From Allodiplogaster sudhausi (lineage: Eukaryota; Nematoda; Chromadorea; Rhabditida; Diplogasteridae), in NCBI GenBank assembly GCA_945643635.1, contig CALZFC010000005.1:6271001-6335000 (forward strand): 64,000 bases of DNA, in the 5' to 3' direction. The notes beneath the pieces are model-generated. The model made no database searches. It saw only the letters and a list, made by a program, of their open reading frames with translations, and was not told the origin of the DNA. Numbering within the stretch: position 1 is the first letter of the stretch; every line of letters starts with the position of its first letter. A program made the position numbers and the translations under genes. Of the stretch, positions 1 through 13,800 are shown one piece after another.

Positions 1-433
1 CTTGTGATTTTAGCTCGAAAGGAAACGCCTAGAGGCGCAGAGATCGAAATTAAGTTCCTTTCGCTCAACACTCAAATCTTATAAAAGTGATGTTAGTTTC
101 ATTAAAGCTTTTTAAGGTGAAATTTGGAAGATATTGTAGCTCATTGTAGTGACTGAGATCTTTGAGATGGTAGAAGAGCGAGAAAGGATCAAGATAGAGC
201 TGCAGCTTCACTCCAACGAGCTCAATCACTGCGTCAACTTCCTCCTTTCTCTCCTTCGATCTTCTTGCATTGGTGTCAGTTCTATTCTCCGATAAAAACT
301 GTTTCCTCCTTACGAAATATTTATGTGGTTGGATGCTTAGCCCCGTTTATCCTTCCCTCCCTTTCTTTCTCCCTTTCGTTCTCTCTCGCTCTCTCTAACG
401 TTGCTCTCTATCTTATTCTCTGTCTCCCTCTCG

Positions 434-474
<41 letters not shown>

Positions 475-3400
475 GTATATCGTGCTTTGGCATTCTAGAG
501 AGAGTGAGGGAGGGCATTCTTCATCTCTGACTCTGGGCACTTCCGCACTTGAATCCGCCTTTCTGGCCTTCCACAACCGACTTCCTCTCCATGCTTTGCT
601 CTTTCATTCCCACTCCACTGCCAAGATGTCGTTGTCCTTCTTGCGTGGCCTTCTTCTTGCAGCTTCTACTTCATTTGCTCACTTGCGTAGTTCGCATACC
701 AAGAACTATCTGGTTGTATTCTACAAAATTGGAACCAAATATATGTGTGGTAACTGAACACACAGATCCATTAGTTGGGCGGCCGCTAACATTATGCATC
801 ATGCAAGAAGATTTTTTTATATACATAAAATGAGTGCGCTGAGCCGGCCAGCCGCTCCCCATTCAACAGCTGTTTTCGCGTTTTACTTTGTATCTCCGCT
901 ACATTTCATAAAACTGCCTTCATATCTCTCTCTCCCTACCTTTTTCCACTTTTAAATACCCTTATACCGTACTGTTTATTTTCCCCATAATTGGAGCATA
1001 TTTCACTCGATAAAAATTATTTTTCCAATAAATTCGAGAATATATGGCCTTTTTACATTCTATGCCCTCGCTCTCTCTCTGTCTCTCCCTTTCTCCCTCC
1101 CTCTATCGTCTCTCTGTCTCTCTCTCTCTCTCCGTCTCTTTCTCACTGTATCTTTCCCTCTCTTGCTCTCTATCTCTCTCTATCTCTCTCTACATGTTTT
1201 CGATCTCTCTTTCAATCTGTTTCTCGTCTGCAGAAAAGGACTGCCCCCATGGTAGGCGACGATGATTCGGCAGCAATCGAGAACCTCCTGCACAAGTATG
1301 AAGAATTGCTTCTCAAGCACACTCAAGTCCGTTTGTTCAATTTGAAGTAATCCATATTTACATTGTGTTATATATGTACATAGTATGTATGTATGTACAT
1401 ACATACATACATATGAATTATATAAATGTTGCAGACGCAGAGAGAGCGACAGAAGGACGTGCAAGACCTGCAGCAGTCTCTCAGGAAAAGCCGCCAGGAA
1501 CGGGACGCTTTATCAGAAGTAAAAAGAGGCGCACGCGGACTGAGCAGCGGTCAATGCACAGTTGTCCACTGCTCAGTCAGAATATTCCCGTAGAAAGGCT
1601 TCTTGTCCAGTATTTGTTAAGATGGAGAATTGTTTAGACTCTATCTCGGATCTCCATGATGCCAGAGTTGAATGGAATGAATGATTCCCTTCGCCCTCAC
1701 CGCTCTCGCTCTTTCAGTCCATCCACAGGTCTCCCCATCCCCATGAGATCTTTCGCTCTCTCTTCATCGTGGATGTTCAGGAGGAGCCAGTGATGGGATC
1801 GAGGTTCTCAGAAGAATTCGACTCGCGCTTTCCGAGAAGAGCAGATTGGTTAATGATGCAAAGCACAGACAAGAAGTGACTGAGAAGGAGGTTCTCTACT
1901 CTATCATTCTTCTCATCGTGCAATATGCATAGAACATTATTTACATTTTCTTTTAAATTGTAAATATGTATGTACATAAACACCAATTAATTTACGTTCA
2001 TAAATATATTTTCAGCTGGAAAGGTGCCGCACACAATTGGAAAAGGAGAGAAAGGAAATTGAGCAATCGGTCTCTTCCACAAGATATAGTGAAGAGCGCA
2101 AAAGGTAAGTCAAAGAAGATGTATAACAAAAAATTAAAGAAAGATATGCACATGTTTAGATATAAATCGTTAATTGCAGAATGATGGAGAAGGTGGAAAT
2201 GGAGAGAAACTTGAAGCATCAGGTAGATCGAGCAGCATTTTTGGACGGAGAAAGGAAGAAACTTGTCGAGGAATTGGCGAAGACTGAGAAAACTCTGACG
2301 AACACGATTAGGTTAGAGTTGATGAGTTGAGGGGCGAGGACTGGTCAGTTTGATCTACGTCGTAGGACACACAAAGAGTTCCTCGAGGGACTGAACCAGA
2401 GACATCAGGAAGAGATCTCATCTGCTAATGCCCACTTCGAGGCGGAACTTGATTCCAAGCAGGAAGAGAACAGGTTCATTAGTTTTCATGGATAAGGATA
2501 AGGGAGGAGTCAATGGGTGCTTGGTATCTGAAGGATGAAGCTGGAGAAGTCACGGGAAGAGACAGAGAGAATGAGATCAGAGATGGAGAGGGCGAGACTC
2601 GCCGCTAGGGAAGCCAATGCACAACTCGCTGTCTTCGCTCAGAAATGTGACGATCATTGTCAGTTTCTCTTTTTCTTGATGATGTCATGTGAATTGTAAT
2701 GGCTACTGGATCTCTACGAAAGAGTGATTTCTGTTGTGTCAATTGCAGCTGCCCGAGTAGCTCAGCTGGCCTCAGAATGCCAGAAGTTGAGAGGAGAAGT
2801 GGAAGCTGCCAACTCGAAGAAGAACATCGATGAGATGCAGATGGAAGTGCTCAGGCAGACCATCGAAGAAGAACGGCAAAACACCAGAATTTTCACAGAT
2901 GACATCAACTCGGCATGCATTTTGCCTTCTCGTTTTCTAATTGAAATAAAATTTATTTTCGGCAGATCAGAGCAGAAGACTCGAAGAGAAGAGAGCATAT
3001 CCGTGAAATGGAAGAAGAACTCGAGAATGTGCGGAGGAAGTTGAAGGAACAATCAGAGACAAACGAGAGGAACGAAAGCGCATATTCAGGTTATATTAAA
3101 GGAGATGTTTAAGTATTAAATTGGTATTTGATGCCTGATAAGCCTATAGGCCTGAAGAAGAGATTGCATGAAGCGGCAGAGTTGCTAGCAGCAAGGGATA
3201 CCACTATCTCATCCTTGCGCAACACTCAAACAACCACTGAAGCTGCGTTTCAAGAGGTCACCTCATTAGTATTTAAGTTATTCATGCACTTTGATAATGA
3301 TATAATAAAAAAAATTTAGAGAGATGCAGAGTGCGCGAGACTGCAGACGGATCTTGAACAACTTGAATCGCGACTTCTCCTTGCCACTGAGGAGATGAGG

Positions 3401-6400
3401 AAGAGTCAATTGGAAGTACAGAGAGTGACTCGGTCAGTCTGGAAGACAACAATGATGAATAAGTATAGAAATACTGGAAGTTGTGTTGGTTGAATATAAT
3501 CGTTATGAGATCAATCTCAAACTTGGGAGCTCGAGTATTTTGTAATGTTGAGAGAGCGCGATGCAGTGAAGGATTCCTTCTCCGTCGCCCTCTCCTCCTC
3601 ATCTCAGATTGAAGCAGAACTCGCACAGGCAAACGAGCGACTGGAGGACAGAGCCAGAGAGGTAATTTCTCTCTCAACTTCTTTCTGTCATTCCATCTAG
3701 TCATAACATTTTGAAGGAGGCTCAGCTTCGCAAGACCATAGCCGAACTTAGTCATTCTCTACAAGCTGCGGAGAAAGAGGCAGCTAAAGCGTTCGCGGAA
3801 TTAAACATTTCTTCAGGTAACAGATATTTAATTTCCCTATATCTTCACAATCAAAATTCCGTTTTGATAATTAAGAACGGTTGGTGGCGCTGGAAGGAGA
3901 ATTGTCGAGGAGAGAAAAGGCACACGCGGATGAATTATCAAAAGTAAAAAGAGATGCCGAGGATAACTTGGCTGCCGCAGCTGAAGAATGCAAAGAGAAA
4001 GAGAAGATCCTTCTGCTTGCCAAGGTTATATCTCACGTAAAGCAGGCGAGAAATTCATTTCATTCTTGCACTTTGACTATGCGACGAACTTCTCTTTCTG
4101 ACTGCATTCCCTTTTGCAGGAAACTACACTGAAATCGTTGTCTGAATCAGAAGTGAGAAGAGAAGAACTTGAGAAAATGCACGAGCAGCTTATCGACGAC
4201 TTTGGGGAGTCTCAAAAGAAAATATCTGAGCTTCGAGAATTGATAAACTCACAAGAAGAAAAGAGCAAACGACAAATAGAAGAGTTGATGGAAGCAAATG
4301 CAATGGATCGAGAAGATTGGGAGGCTGAGAGAGCAGTGGTCAGTCTACCTACAATCCTCATTTACAACCACTATTCCGATCAACCACAACTTCTTCACTC
4401 ACAAACACAACATGGATCAGACAAATGAAAATATTCATTATTTATAGAGATATATGTATGTATGTACATATATACATACATATGTATGTATGTATGTACA
4501 TATATACATATGTATGTATGTATGTACATACATGTGCATAAGTGAGCTGATTAAGATGGAGAAGCAGAAGCAATCGGCAGTTGCGGATATGAAGGAAGAC
4601 TTGGAAAGAGCGAGGAATGAAGGGAAGAAAGCAGAAGACGCGATGCAGAGAACGAGAGTGGAAAGGGACGAGGCGATGGAGGAGTGCAAGGAGTTCCAGA
4701 GCAGACTGAGCAGCTGCCGCGCTGACTTAGAACAACAGTCGTACGTGGCCATTCTCACTCTCTCCTTCTTCTCTTCTCTTTTCTCTTTCAATTAGTTCTT
4801 GACTTGTTTGGAGGGAGTCTCTTCGCGAGTCTCGAGAGCTTTTTGCACAAGAACGCCGATCTTTGCTGAGCCGCGTCGAGGAAGCGAGCGTCGAGGTCTT
4901 TTCTCCGTTCTTTCACAGTCTTCTATGCAAGTTAAACATCCTTTTAGAACACCCGAATGTCATCGCTGCTTGAACAATCAAAGCGGAAGTGTGACAATCT
5001 TGAGAAAGCAAATGCGAAAGCAATGGCCAACGCTACCGAAAGTAGGTTCTCATTGTCGTACAACAATCTTAAATTGGTTTTGTTTAACACTTTGCAAACA
5101 TGTCCATTTTGTAAAAGAATTTGATATGTTAACTTGACAGATTGATGTAGAAAATGACGTTCAGAATCGAAGCTGCTACTTGAAGTTGAAAGTGCGCTCG
5201 ACAGTTTTGCGGAGCGAGTGCGCAAAAACGAGCAAAAGGCTAGATCAGAAGACATTCATTATTGATGTGTTCTTCAGTCTCCTCTTGTGATCAAGTGACT
5301 TGGCAGGAAGAGGAGTTGCGTGATGAGTTAGCTGTAGTGAAGAGGGAGAGAGCGGAGTGGCAGAAGAGAGCAGAGACAAGCAGAGCAGAACACGAAGAGA
5401 GCGTCAAGCACTTCAACTGTCAGTCTCTTCCACTTCCTCTTTCATCCTTAGCTGGCAACTCGTTTAGTGGCTGAGGAGCGCCTTCGTGATGCGGAAAGGG
5501 AGCTGCAGACTGCACGAATCTCAGCAGAGCAAACCGCGCAGGAGATTGCTGAGAAGAACTGCAAGATGTCCACATACACTCAAAAAGTGAACAACTATTC
5601 CTTGATACATACAAAGTAATCAGTGAGTTAGCAGATTCGGGAACTAGAAGAAGATCTCAACGACAGCACGCGAAGACTGGAGAGTGCAATGAAGAAGTTG
5701 AATGAAGTGGAGGAGGCGAAGGGGAAGTTGAAGGAAAAGGCAGATAGCCAAGCGAACAAGGTAAGGAATTCGCTATTCAATTGGAATTGACATCTTTATT
5801 AACTATTACAGATGGACGAACTCTGTCGAGTAAATGAGCAGATGGGAAGACGATTAGCTCAGATTGAAGAAGAGCATGAGATTGCACTCAAGGTTAGCCA
5901 ATCACTAGAGGAGAGAGAAAGAGCATGAAAAGAGGGAGCAGAAAAAGAGAGGAGAGGAGGAACGAGTAAGAGAGAAGTATAAATTGAAGGTGATGGAAGA
6001 GAAGGCAACGAGAAGTCGAGAAGCAGCGCAAGAGGCACTGGGAAGGTTCCGCGAGACGGACTCGCGCATGGGGCAGGCACTCGCGGACTGCAACCGACTC
6101 AACGGACAACTCTGCGCTCTCTCGCACGTCCTTTCCACCACTTTGTCTTACTGTAGCAACTCAATCCAGACAGGCTATTCTAGTAGTTCTTCCTAGCACT
6201 TATGTCGAATGCAATGACAATGTAATTGAAAGCAATTCAACTACAGGGAGAAGCTGGAGAGAAGTGAAGGGAGGACAGCGGAGTTGAAGAGTAAGCTAAG
6301 AAGTAGTGAGAAGCGGAGCGAGGACATCAAGACCCGACTAGCCAGCTATGAGAACGCCGCACTCCACTCACTCTCTGTTCCTGCTCCCGGCCTCCCTCGT

Positions 6401-6512
6401 TCGTCCCTTTCACTCCCTCTTTCTCTTTCTCTCTCTCCCTCTTTCTATCTCTATCACTCTTTCTCTCCCTCCTCTCCCTCTTTCTTTCGTTCCCTCGCTC
6501 TCTTTCTTTCTT

Positions 6513-6554
<42 letters not shown>

Positions 6555-9500
6555 TTCTACAGGCGCTGCCGTTGCCCTACATGGCGGTCTTTCCAGTGTG
6601 GACCTTCACCACTCGCCCTCCTCCACTCAGTCTTTTCTTCTCCGCCAGTCCACTTCAACTCATGATTTGCACAAAATTCCCCGAGACAATGTTAGTACTG
6701 AAACGATCTGAGTCCCAATTCTTTTCGGATTATTTTCAGTACCCGCATTCTCCGGCCCTCGATGTAAGCACCTCTGTGGATATTACCATTAAATATTTAA
6801 AGGTATTGAAGCAGTGTATTAATGCGATATTAATAACCAACTAATACGATTTAGGAACGCATCGAACAGTTAGAGAACGACAAGGCGAATTTGACTGAGA
6901 GATTTTCTGAGCAGTGCAGAAGAGCAGCCAAATTGGAGGAGGTCACAGAGCAGATGAGACAACTGCAGAAGGAGATCGACCGAGCGAGAGAAGGTAGGGA
7001 GAGAGAGAGAAAGAGAGAGAGTGAAGGAGAGGGAGAGAGTTCAGGGAAGCGTGAAGTGGAGCGGCGTCTGGACTCGCAGCGCCAACTGTATGTGTCGCAT
7101 GAGGAGTGGCAGGCGAGTCAAGAGAGAGTTGGCCGTGGCCTGCGGGCGAAGTTGGCGTCGAGTGAGTTGAGATGGAGGGAGAGGGAGGCGCTGCTCCGCC
7201 ATCTCTCAGTCAGTCATCTCGCTTCCTTCTCCTCTTCTTCCACTGCACTCTTTTCTTCTCCTTCCCCATCCAAATCGAAACCGCTTTCCACAAAACGCAG
7301 TACTGTTGTGTGATTCTTGTGTTATTCGCAGCACGTATTCTTAAGCTTAATTTGTCTTTTTATATCCATTTTTATGATGATATCGCTTCCAAACAAACTG
7401 TACATTTGTATGTATAACTTGCACAAATATTTACGCGTACCTCTGCAGCTTCACATCTCTTGAAATGCCTTTCAAACATTTGTGATCTCATTTTGAATTT
7501 TTGATCTTGAATAATTACTGAAAACGACTCCCATTGTTCACATCATAATTCCTCATCAATGCACTCTGAGGAGATTTTCTGGCATGAAAATGTTGTGTGG
7601 CACTGTCATTTTACGACTCTTCATTTGAAGGAACTTGGATGATGTGATGTCTTCACATGTGAATAAACTGCTTTGCTACGTGTTTGTGGTTGTCATGTTA
7701 GAAGTGGGAATCTGTGAAGGAAGGACGGCCTCGCATGACACTCTCTTCCCCTGCACTACTCTTGATACATTTTCATCTTCGAGGTCTTTTCAAACTTCTA
7801 AGAAACAAATCGAGAATGAGCGAATTAGCTTCGAGTGTTGGTGAAGCAGTTGCATAGAGTAGAAAAGCCACCATTCTGACATCCAGTTTAGACAGTTCCG
7901 GGAAGAAGCTGAATGGGTTACAGTTGGAGATCGAGTCTGGGAAGTCAGAGATTTTCGTGCACGAAGCAGAAGAGAAACGAATGAAAGATAAGTGTAGTCG
8001 ACTCGAAGAGGAACTCGCAACCACCGAAGAGAAACTCAGAGATGCTAAGGAAAGACTTCTTCTCACAGAAGAACAGAAAGTGAATGCCTACAGACAAGTC
8101 GAGGTTCCTCTCTTATATTCTTGTCATTTCTCTCTTATTCTCTCGTATTTTCTTCAATTCTTTCTGATTCTCATCTTTGTCAGCAACTCATCCATCACAT
8201 ATTTTCGTTCTGTAGGATATTTCAAGCGAACTCAAAGGGGCAGTAAAAAAGCTCAGTCAGCTTCAACTGTCTGAAGAGAAGTTGCGACTTCAACTGGAGC
8301 GAGAAAGGGCGACTTTCGAAAATCTCCGCCGGGATGAGCGGCATTGGAAGCAAATTGTTGGTAGACGACAGTTTAGCTATTCCTAACATTTATACATCTT
8401 GAAAGCTGCTTCAGGCAATTTCGACAAGAGAATCGGAAGAACAACTGCACGAGGATCTCGTTGAAGGGCGACTCGTCTCCTTGCAACGAAATTATGATGC
8501 TCTTCAGTCACAAAACTCAGAACTCGTCAATGAGAATGACACTCTTCGGTGAAACAAATAACTCGTGTCTTGGCTAGACGATTTATTATTCTTAGACATA
8601 ATCTGGAAGAAGCTCGAGTGAGGACGGAGGCAGCGGCAGAAAAGGCGAGTCGGCTGCAGAGAAGACATGAAGAGGCAGTTTCCAGAGAGAAAGATCTCCA
8701 GTCTCGACTTCTTGCACTCGAATCGAATCTGGCTGAAGGAGCTCAAGCTGAGCGTCTCCTTGCCGATGAATTGAAACAACTCAGAAAGGTTTCGCTGAGA
8801 ATTGCAAGAGACGCTTTGGCACGATTTGCAGTTCAGGAGAAATTGATGTTGACGTCTGAAATAGAAGAGTTGAAGAAGAAAGCGACGCGGTTGGAAGTGG
8901 AGAAGAGAGAGATCGATCTGAACAGGGCGAGACTGCAGAGAGAAGTTGTCGCGTGCAAGAAACACATTGAAGCCGTTACTACTTTTAATATTCTTCACAC
9001 TTTGATTTGAATGCAAACTCAGTGCACATCAATTCTTTCTTTAGCTCGACGAAGAGAGACGGAAGAGAGAAATCGCATTGAAAGAAGCGATGGCTGAGAA
9101 GAAAACAATCGACAAGTCCCTGGCTGCCATGGAGAAGGAAAACGCAGAGCTCTTCCGCAGCTGCTCCTCTCTTCAGGCTCAGATTGCTCAGATGGAGGCA
9201 GAGCAAGGAGGAGCACGGTTTTCGCCTATCCTCTCTTTTTCCTTCCAAACAAATCTCAATGACGTCACAAGCTTTTCTTGTATCACATTTCGTCAAGGCT
9301 GCCTTGAAATGTCTGACAAGCATTCGTGAAAGACATATTTATGAATCCTCTTTATTTCTCAATATTTATCCAAACTGTACGCCTGTAAAGGATAGAGCAA
9401 GAACGAATGTTTTTTTGGATGAGAAAGTTAGAAAAACGTGAATCAGTCATGTTCAGATCAACAACTCGTCTGCAAAAAGAGTATGCTGAATTGGAGTCGA

Positions 9501-10127
9501 AGGTAGTGCGGATTGCACAGGAAAAGAGACAGGTGTCTTCTCTATCCCTTTTTCTTTGTAATAATTCATGAAGTATTTATGATTGCCTATTCCACGGTTT
9601 GAGATTATATTAAGGTATTTAGTGTGGAAAGTATATTACTTTCCTCACTTGGTACCTTAAAGGAAGGCGATCACCGAAAATGATGTGAGTTTCAAATTGC
9701 CACGGCCCTTCGCACTCTCATTCGCGCATGCTATTTGAATGGACTTTGAGAGACCTGCTAAGCACGCGAGAATGAGAGAATCTTCTCCCAGGGCGAATGT
9801 ATTAGAAGATGAATAAAATAGCTAAATGCAATGAGGACGTGGCTGGTACTTTCAGACGGAATTAACAGCTGCTCAGAGGGAGACTAATTTCCTACAACGT
9901 CAGCGCTTCTTGGAATCACAAGTGAAGTTACTAAAAGAGCAACTGGAATCTGAAAGAAAGCGAAGGCTCAGCGAGGTAAACCCATCCATTGCCATCACCA
10001 TTTCTATGGGTGTGATTAATTGATTAAGACACGCCGTCAGTCGAGTGGTGGAGGGAGTGAGCGGAGACTCTGCTCCACTCGATCCTCCCAGTCACCTTCT
10101 GCTTCCCACTCCAAGCAGCCCTCTTGA
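1..10127 (+). CDS. Large multi-exon coiled-coil protein gene (rootletin/CHE-10-like candidate), probably 5'-partial
   Basis: Span of a gene built from many short exons coding for Glu/Lys/Arg/Gln-rich heptad-like sequence. Exons I can frame exactly include 1234-1326 (KRTAPMVGDDD..., then a run ending KHTQ), 1435-1518 (TQRERQKDVQDLQQ..., ending DALSE), 9856-9975 (TELTAAQRETNFLQ..., ending RRLSE) and the last exon 10029-10127, a Ser/Arg-rich tail ending KQPS-stop. Many similar charged exons lie between 1720 and 9530. A possible exon at 13-54 (LERKRLEAQRSKL) and a coding-looking stretch from 167 suggest the gene starts before the window. No catalytic motif, membrane segment or signal peptide is visible. 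Long coiled coil with a Ser-rich C-terminus fits ciliary rootletin (CHE-10 in nematodes), but other structural coiled-coil proteins fit as well. Introns hold long CT runs and ATGTATGTACAT repeats. The gene converges with myosin A. Confidence 0.6.
4450..4533. repeat. ATGTATGTACATACAT-type palindromic microsatellite
   Basis: Alternating TATGTATGTACATA and ATACATATGTATG words. Similar short tracts occur at about 1383-1412, 26750-26800, 29152-29172, 35261-35287 and 44505-44570, mostly in introns. Confidence 0.85.
6416..6551. repeat. CT-rich microsatellite in a coiled-coil gene intron
   Basis: A CTTT/CTCC-rich stretch ending in a (CT)n run at 6512-6551. Comparable (CT)n runs lie at about 438-472 and 1070-1200 in the same gene. 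Confidence 0.9.
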
Positions 10128-10858
10128 CGACAATCTCTTACATTCGTAGCGTTTTTACAATTCGCTTAATTGAAATTTATGTACGTTTACGTCCATAGTA
10201 CCTGTTTGGACACCTAGTGGAGTTCTTTGCTTCGATTTGCCTTGTTTCAGAACAGATAGAAGTAGTGTTGAGTGTGTACAAGGGAATAGTTGTTTTGTTG
10301 TTGAGATGATCACAAAAGCTTGCAGAATTGGCTAGGAGACAAGCGCGTGCCCTCGAATGTCTTTCTTATCGTTTAATGTGCTACTTTTCCATTACAAGTG
10401 CAATTTCATGTCACATCGAAGAACGCTTCCGCGACTTTTCTTCTCCTGTAATGATGCATAAATGGAATGGAGACTTCCCATTTCCGGAGGCATAAGATGT
10501 ACACAGATTTTCATTTATTCGCCTTCTGAATGAATTCTATTCCAAAGTAAAAGAACGACTAGATTCGTGGCAAGAAAACGGAACAATTAGAATTGAGCGC
10601 GCGCTTGGAAGAGAAGTGAAGAAGCGTCTGCGCATGCACCGTGAATTGGATCTCTTCGGTCGGTGATGTGACAGAAAGGGGAGATTAACAAGTGGAGAAG
10701 ATATCTACGAGGGGAGGGAGAGAGGGAGTCACATCCACACCACATACAACAACAGGATACTTCTATCAATTAGGTAGATTGCTCTGGCTAGAAACTTCCG
10801 GTAATGAGGAGATGATGATGAAGAAGCACTGGGATGAGTAGATCAGAGAGAGGGGAGC
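10128..10858. other. Convergent intergenic region between the coiled-coil gene and myosin A
   Basis: No coding sequence that I can support. It holds the 3' ends of two converging genes, including a minus-strand AATAAA (10514-10519) that could serve myosin A. Confidence 0.6.
10514..10519 (-). terminator. Candidate polyadenylation signal AATAAA of myosin A
   Basis: AATAAA on the minus strand about 340 bases downstream of the myosin A stop codon. Other AT-rich hexamers could be used instead. Confidence 0.35.
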
Positions 10859-13800
10859 TTAGTCGAAGCGAGATCGGGAGGAGGAGCGGATGACTGCAGC
10901 GGACTGGCTGGACTGGACTCCCGAGGGGGCAACCGACGTGGATGATCGCGACTTCGCTCGCATCTTCGACAGCGAGTTCTCGGCTGAATCCGCGCGCTCC
11001 TCGGCGTCGTCGAGTTGGTGCTGAATCTGCCGGTACTTCTGCAGGTTCAGGTTCGCCAGCTCTTCCGCCTCTTCGATCTGACGCTTCTGAGTCTTCAGCT
11101 TGTTCTGCAGCTTGTCGACCAGGTCCTGGAGGCGTTCGAAGTTCTTCTTGTCCTCATCGACCTGCAAATTGTGCATATTTATTTTAATTTCATTTCTTAG
11201 ATAAATATACTATAATAGCAGTTTGACAGGCAGAAAGGAGAAAAAGGACGAAAGACTCTTTCTCGCCTGGAACTGAAGCTCGCGAGAGCGACGGTCGGCC
11301 TTGGCGAGATTCTTGTTTGCCTCCTGGAATCTCCTCTGCTCTCCGTCCAGCTCGCTCTCGAGTTCGCGGACGCGCTGTTCCAGCTTGGCGATGACCTTCT
11401 TGCCTCCCTTGAGAGCGGCAGCCTCTGCCTCGTCGAGTCGGACTTGGATCTCCTTGAGTTGCTGCTCGAGTCCCTTGCGGAGTCGGTCGACGTGCTGGGA
11501 GTGTTCCTGTTCTTGTCTGAGCTCCTCAGCCAGTCGAGTGGCGTCAGCGATGGCCTTCTTGGATCGTTCCTCGCTGGCCTTGTATTCGTTGAGAGTCTCA
11601 TCCAGATCGGCGTGCATGGCTTGGATCTCTCCCTCGAGCTTTCTCTTGATGTTGGCGAGAGAAGAAGCCTGAGCTCCGAGTTCGTTGGCCTGGTCACGAG
11701 CATCGGCGGACTCGTACTCGGCCTGCTTCCTCGCTCTCTCCGCTGCTTCGTTCGCCACCAGCAATTCCTCCTTCTCGGACTGCAGCAGAGTCGCTCTCTT
11801 CTCTGCACTGAAGAACTGCTCGCGGATGTCGTCCTTGGCTCTCTGCTCCTCTTCGACTTGCAGCTGCAGCTCGCGGATCTGTTCCTGGTGTCTCTTCAGG
11901 TTCTTCTGTGCATCTGCGTTGGCCTTGTTGGCGTGGTCGAGTGCGATCTCGAGTTCGTTGATGTCCGACTCCAGCTTCTTCTTGACGCGGAGAAGTTCGG
12001 CCTTGCCCTTCGCCTCGGTCTCCAGCGACGCCTGCAAAGCATTCCCTTCATTGACACCGGTTCCATAGAATTCTAATACTTTTAAGTGCTTGTAAAGTGT
12101 AATGGAAAAGAGAAAGGAATGCGTGCCTGCATGCTCTCGAGAGCGCGTTGGTGGTTCTTGCGAGTGTTCTCGAACTCTTCCTCCTTCTCCTGGATTCTCT
12201 TCTCGATCTCGGAACGGATCTGGGAGACTTCGACCTGGGCGCGGAGAACTTTGCTCTCCTCTGCCTCGAGCGCGGCTTCGGCCTCGTCGAGTGCGTGCTG
12301 GAGCTCCTCCTTCTCGATCTCCAGACGGCGGATGATCTTCTGCATCTCGTGCACCGAGCTGAAAAGAAGAACTTGTAATGTTATGTCAACGATTCAAAGA
12401 ACTATCCATGTACAATGTTCATATTCATGTGTATGTACATATGTACATAGAATGTGTATTGTCTCGGAATACTATGAAATGTGAATCTACATAGTTGAAA
12501 GGAGAAGAAACTGACCGTCCACCCTCGCCGAGCTGGTCCATGAGATCCTTGATCTCCTGAGCGAGGCTCTTGTTCTCGCGACGGAGTCCCTCGACAACCT
12601 CGGAGAGTTCTTCCTGTGCATTCTTGGCCTTGAACAGTTCGGTGCTGGTGTTGCGGGCGTCTCGCTGGGCGGAGTCCAACTCAGCGGCGAGGTCGTCGGT
12701 CTTCTTGCGCCACTCGTCGACAGTCTTGTCGAAGCCCTTCTGCTTCTTCTCGAGGGAAGCGGCGTATCCGTTGGCGCGCTCCACGTCGACCTGAGCATCG
12801 TCGAGGTCTCCGACGAGGCGGGACTTGGTCTTCTCGAGGGACTGGATCTTCGAGTTCGCGGCATCCAGGGCCTCCTGGAGCTCGTTGATCTTCTGTGCCT
12901 GGCGACGGCGGGCCTCCTCGAGCTCGTCGGCCTTGATGAGGCCTTCGCCCTCGAAGCGGGCCTTCCACTGCTGGATCTCGGCGTTGGCCTTGCTGAGTTG
13001 GCGGAGAACTTCATTCTTGCCCTCGATCTCCTCCTCGAGACTCTCCTGCATCTGCTCGGCCTCGTGCTGGTAGTTCTTGGCCTGAGCAGCGAAGGTCTGC
13101 CTCTCGCGCGCCTCCTCATCGGCGGTGCGGCGGGCCTCCTCCAGCTGGCTGGTCAGCTGCGACTTCAGTCTCTGCAGCTGGTTCACCTGAGCCTCAGCAT
13201 CTTCGAGCTGGCGGCCGAGGTCTCCGTTCTCGTTGTGGAGACGTCCCTTGAGGGAGGTGAAGTCCTGGAGTTGACGGCTCTGCTCGTCGCACTTGGTCTG
13301 GATCTCATTGAGCTGGAGCTCGAGCTGCTTGGCCAGCTTCTCGTTGTTGAGCTTGGAGGAGGTCTCCTGGTCGAGCTGTGCGGCCAGCTCTTCCAGGTCC
13401 TTGGCAATCTGGACCTTGTCCTTCTCAGCCTTCGCCTTCTGCTTCTGGACCTGGTCGAGTTGATCGGTGAGTTCAGCGACGGCATCAGTATGCTTCTTGC
13501 GGAGACCGGCCAGCTGGTTCTCGTGGTTCATGTTGGCCTCCTCGAGGTCGCGACGGAGCTTTGCCAGCTCGGCCTCGCGCTTCTTGTTCACCTCGACCTG
13601 TGCGGCGGTGGCTCCTCCCTGCTCGTCGAGTCTCTCACCGAGCTCCTCGAGTTCCCTCTGCAGGTCGCTCTTGGCGCGGTCAGCCTTGGAGCGGGACTGG
13701 CGCTCGTTCTCGAGTTCCTCCTCGAGCTCGGAGATGCGGGCCTGTCCCTCCTTGATCTGCCTCTGCAGCTTCGACACCAGCGACTGCTCGTCCTCCAGCT

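Noticed and set aside
401..757. ORFs rich in SLSLSL or RERERE over (CT)n/(AG)n tracts
   Set aside because: They are translations of microsatellites. The same artefact occurs at 991-1350, 6284-6844, 39070-39486, 41593-41808, 46580-46867, 48895-49367 and 51356-51823.
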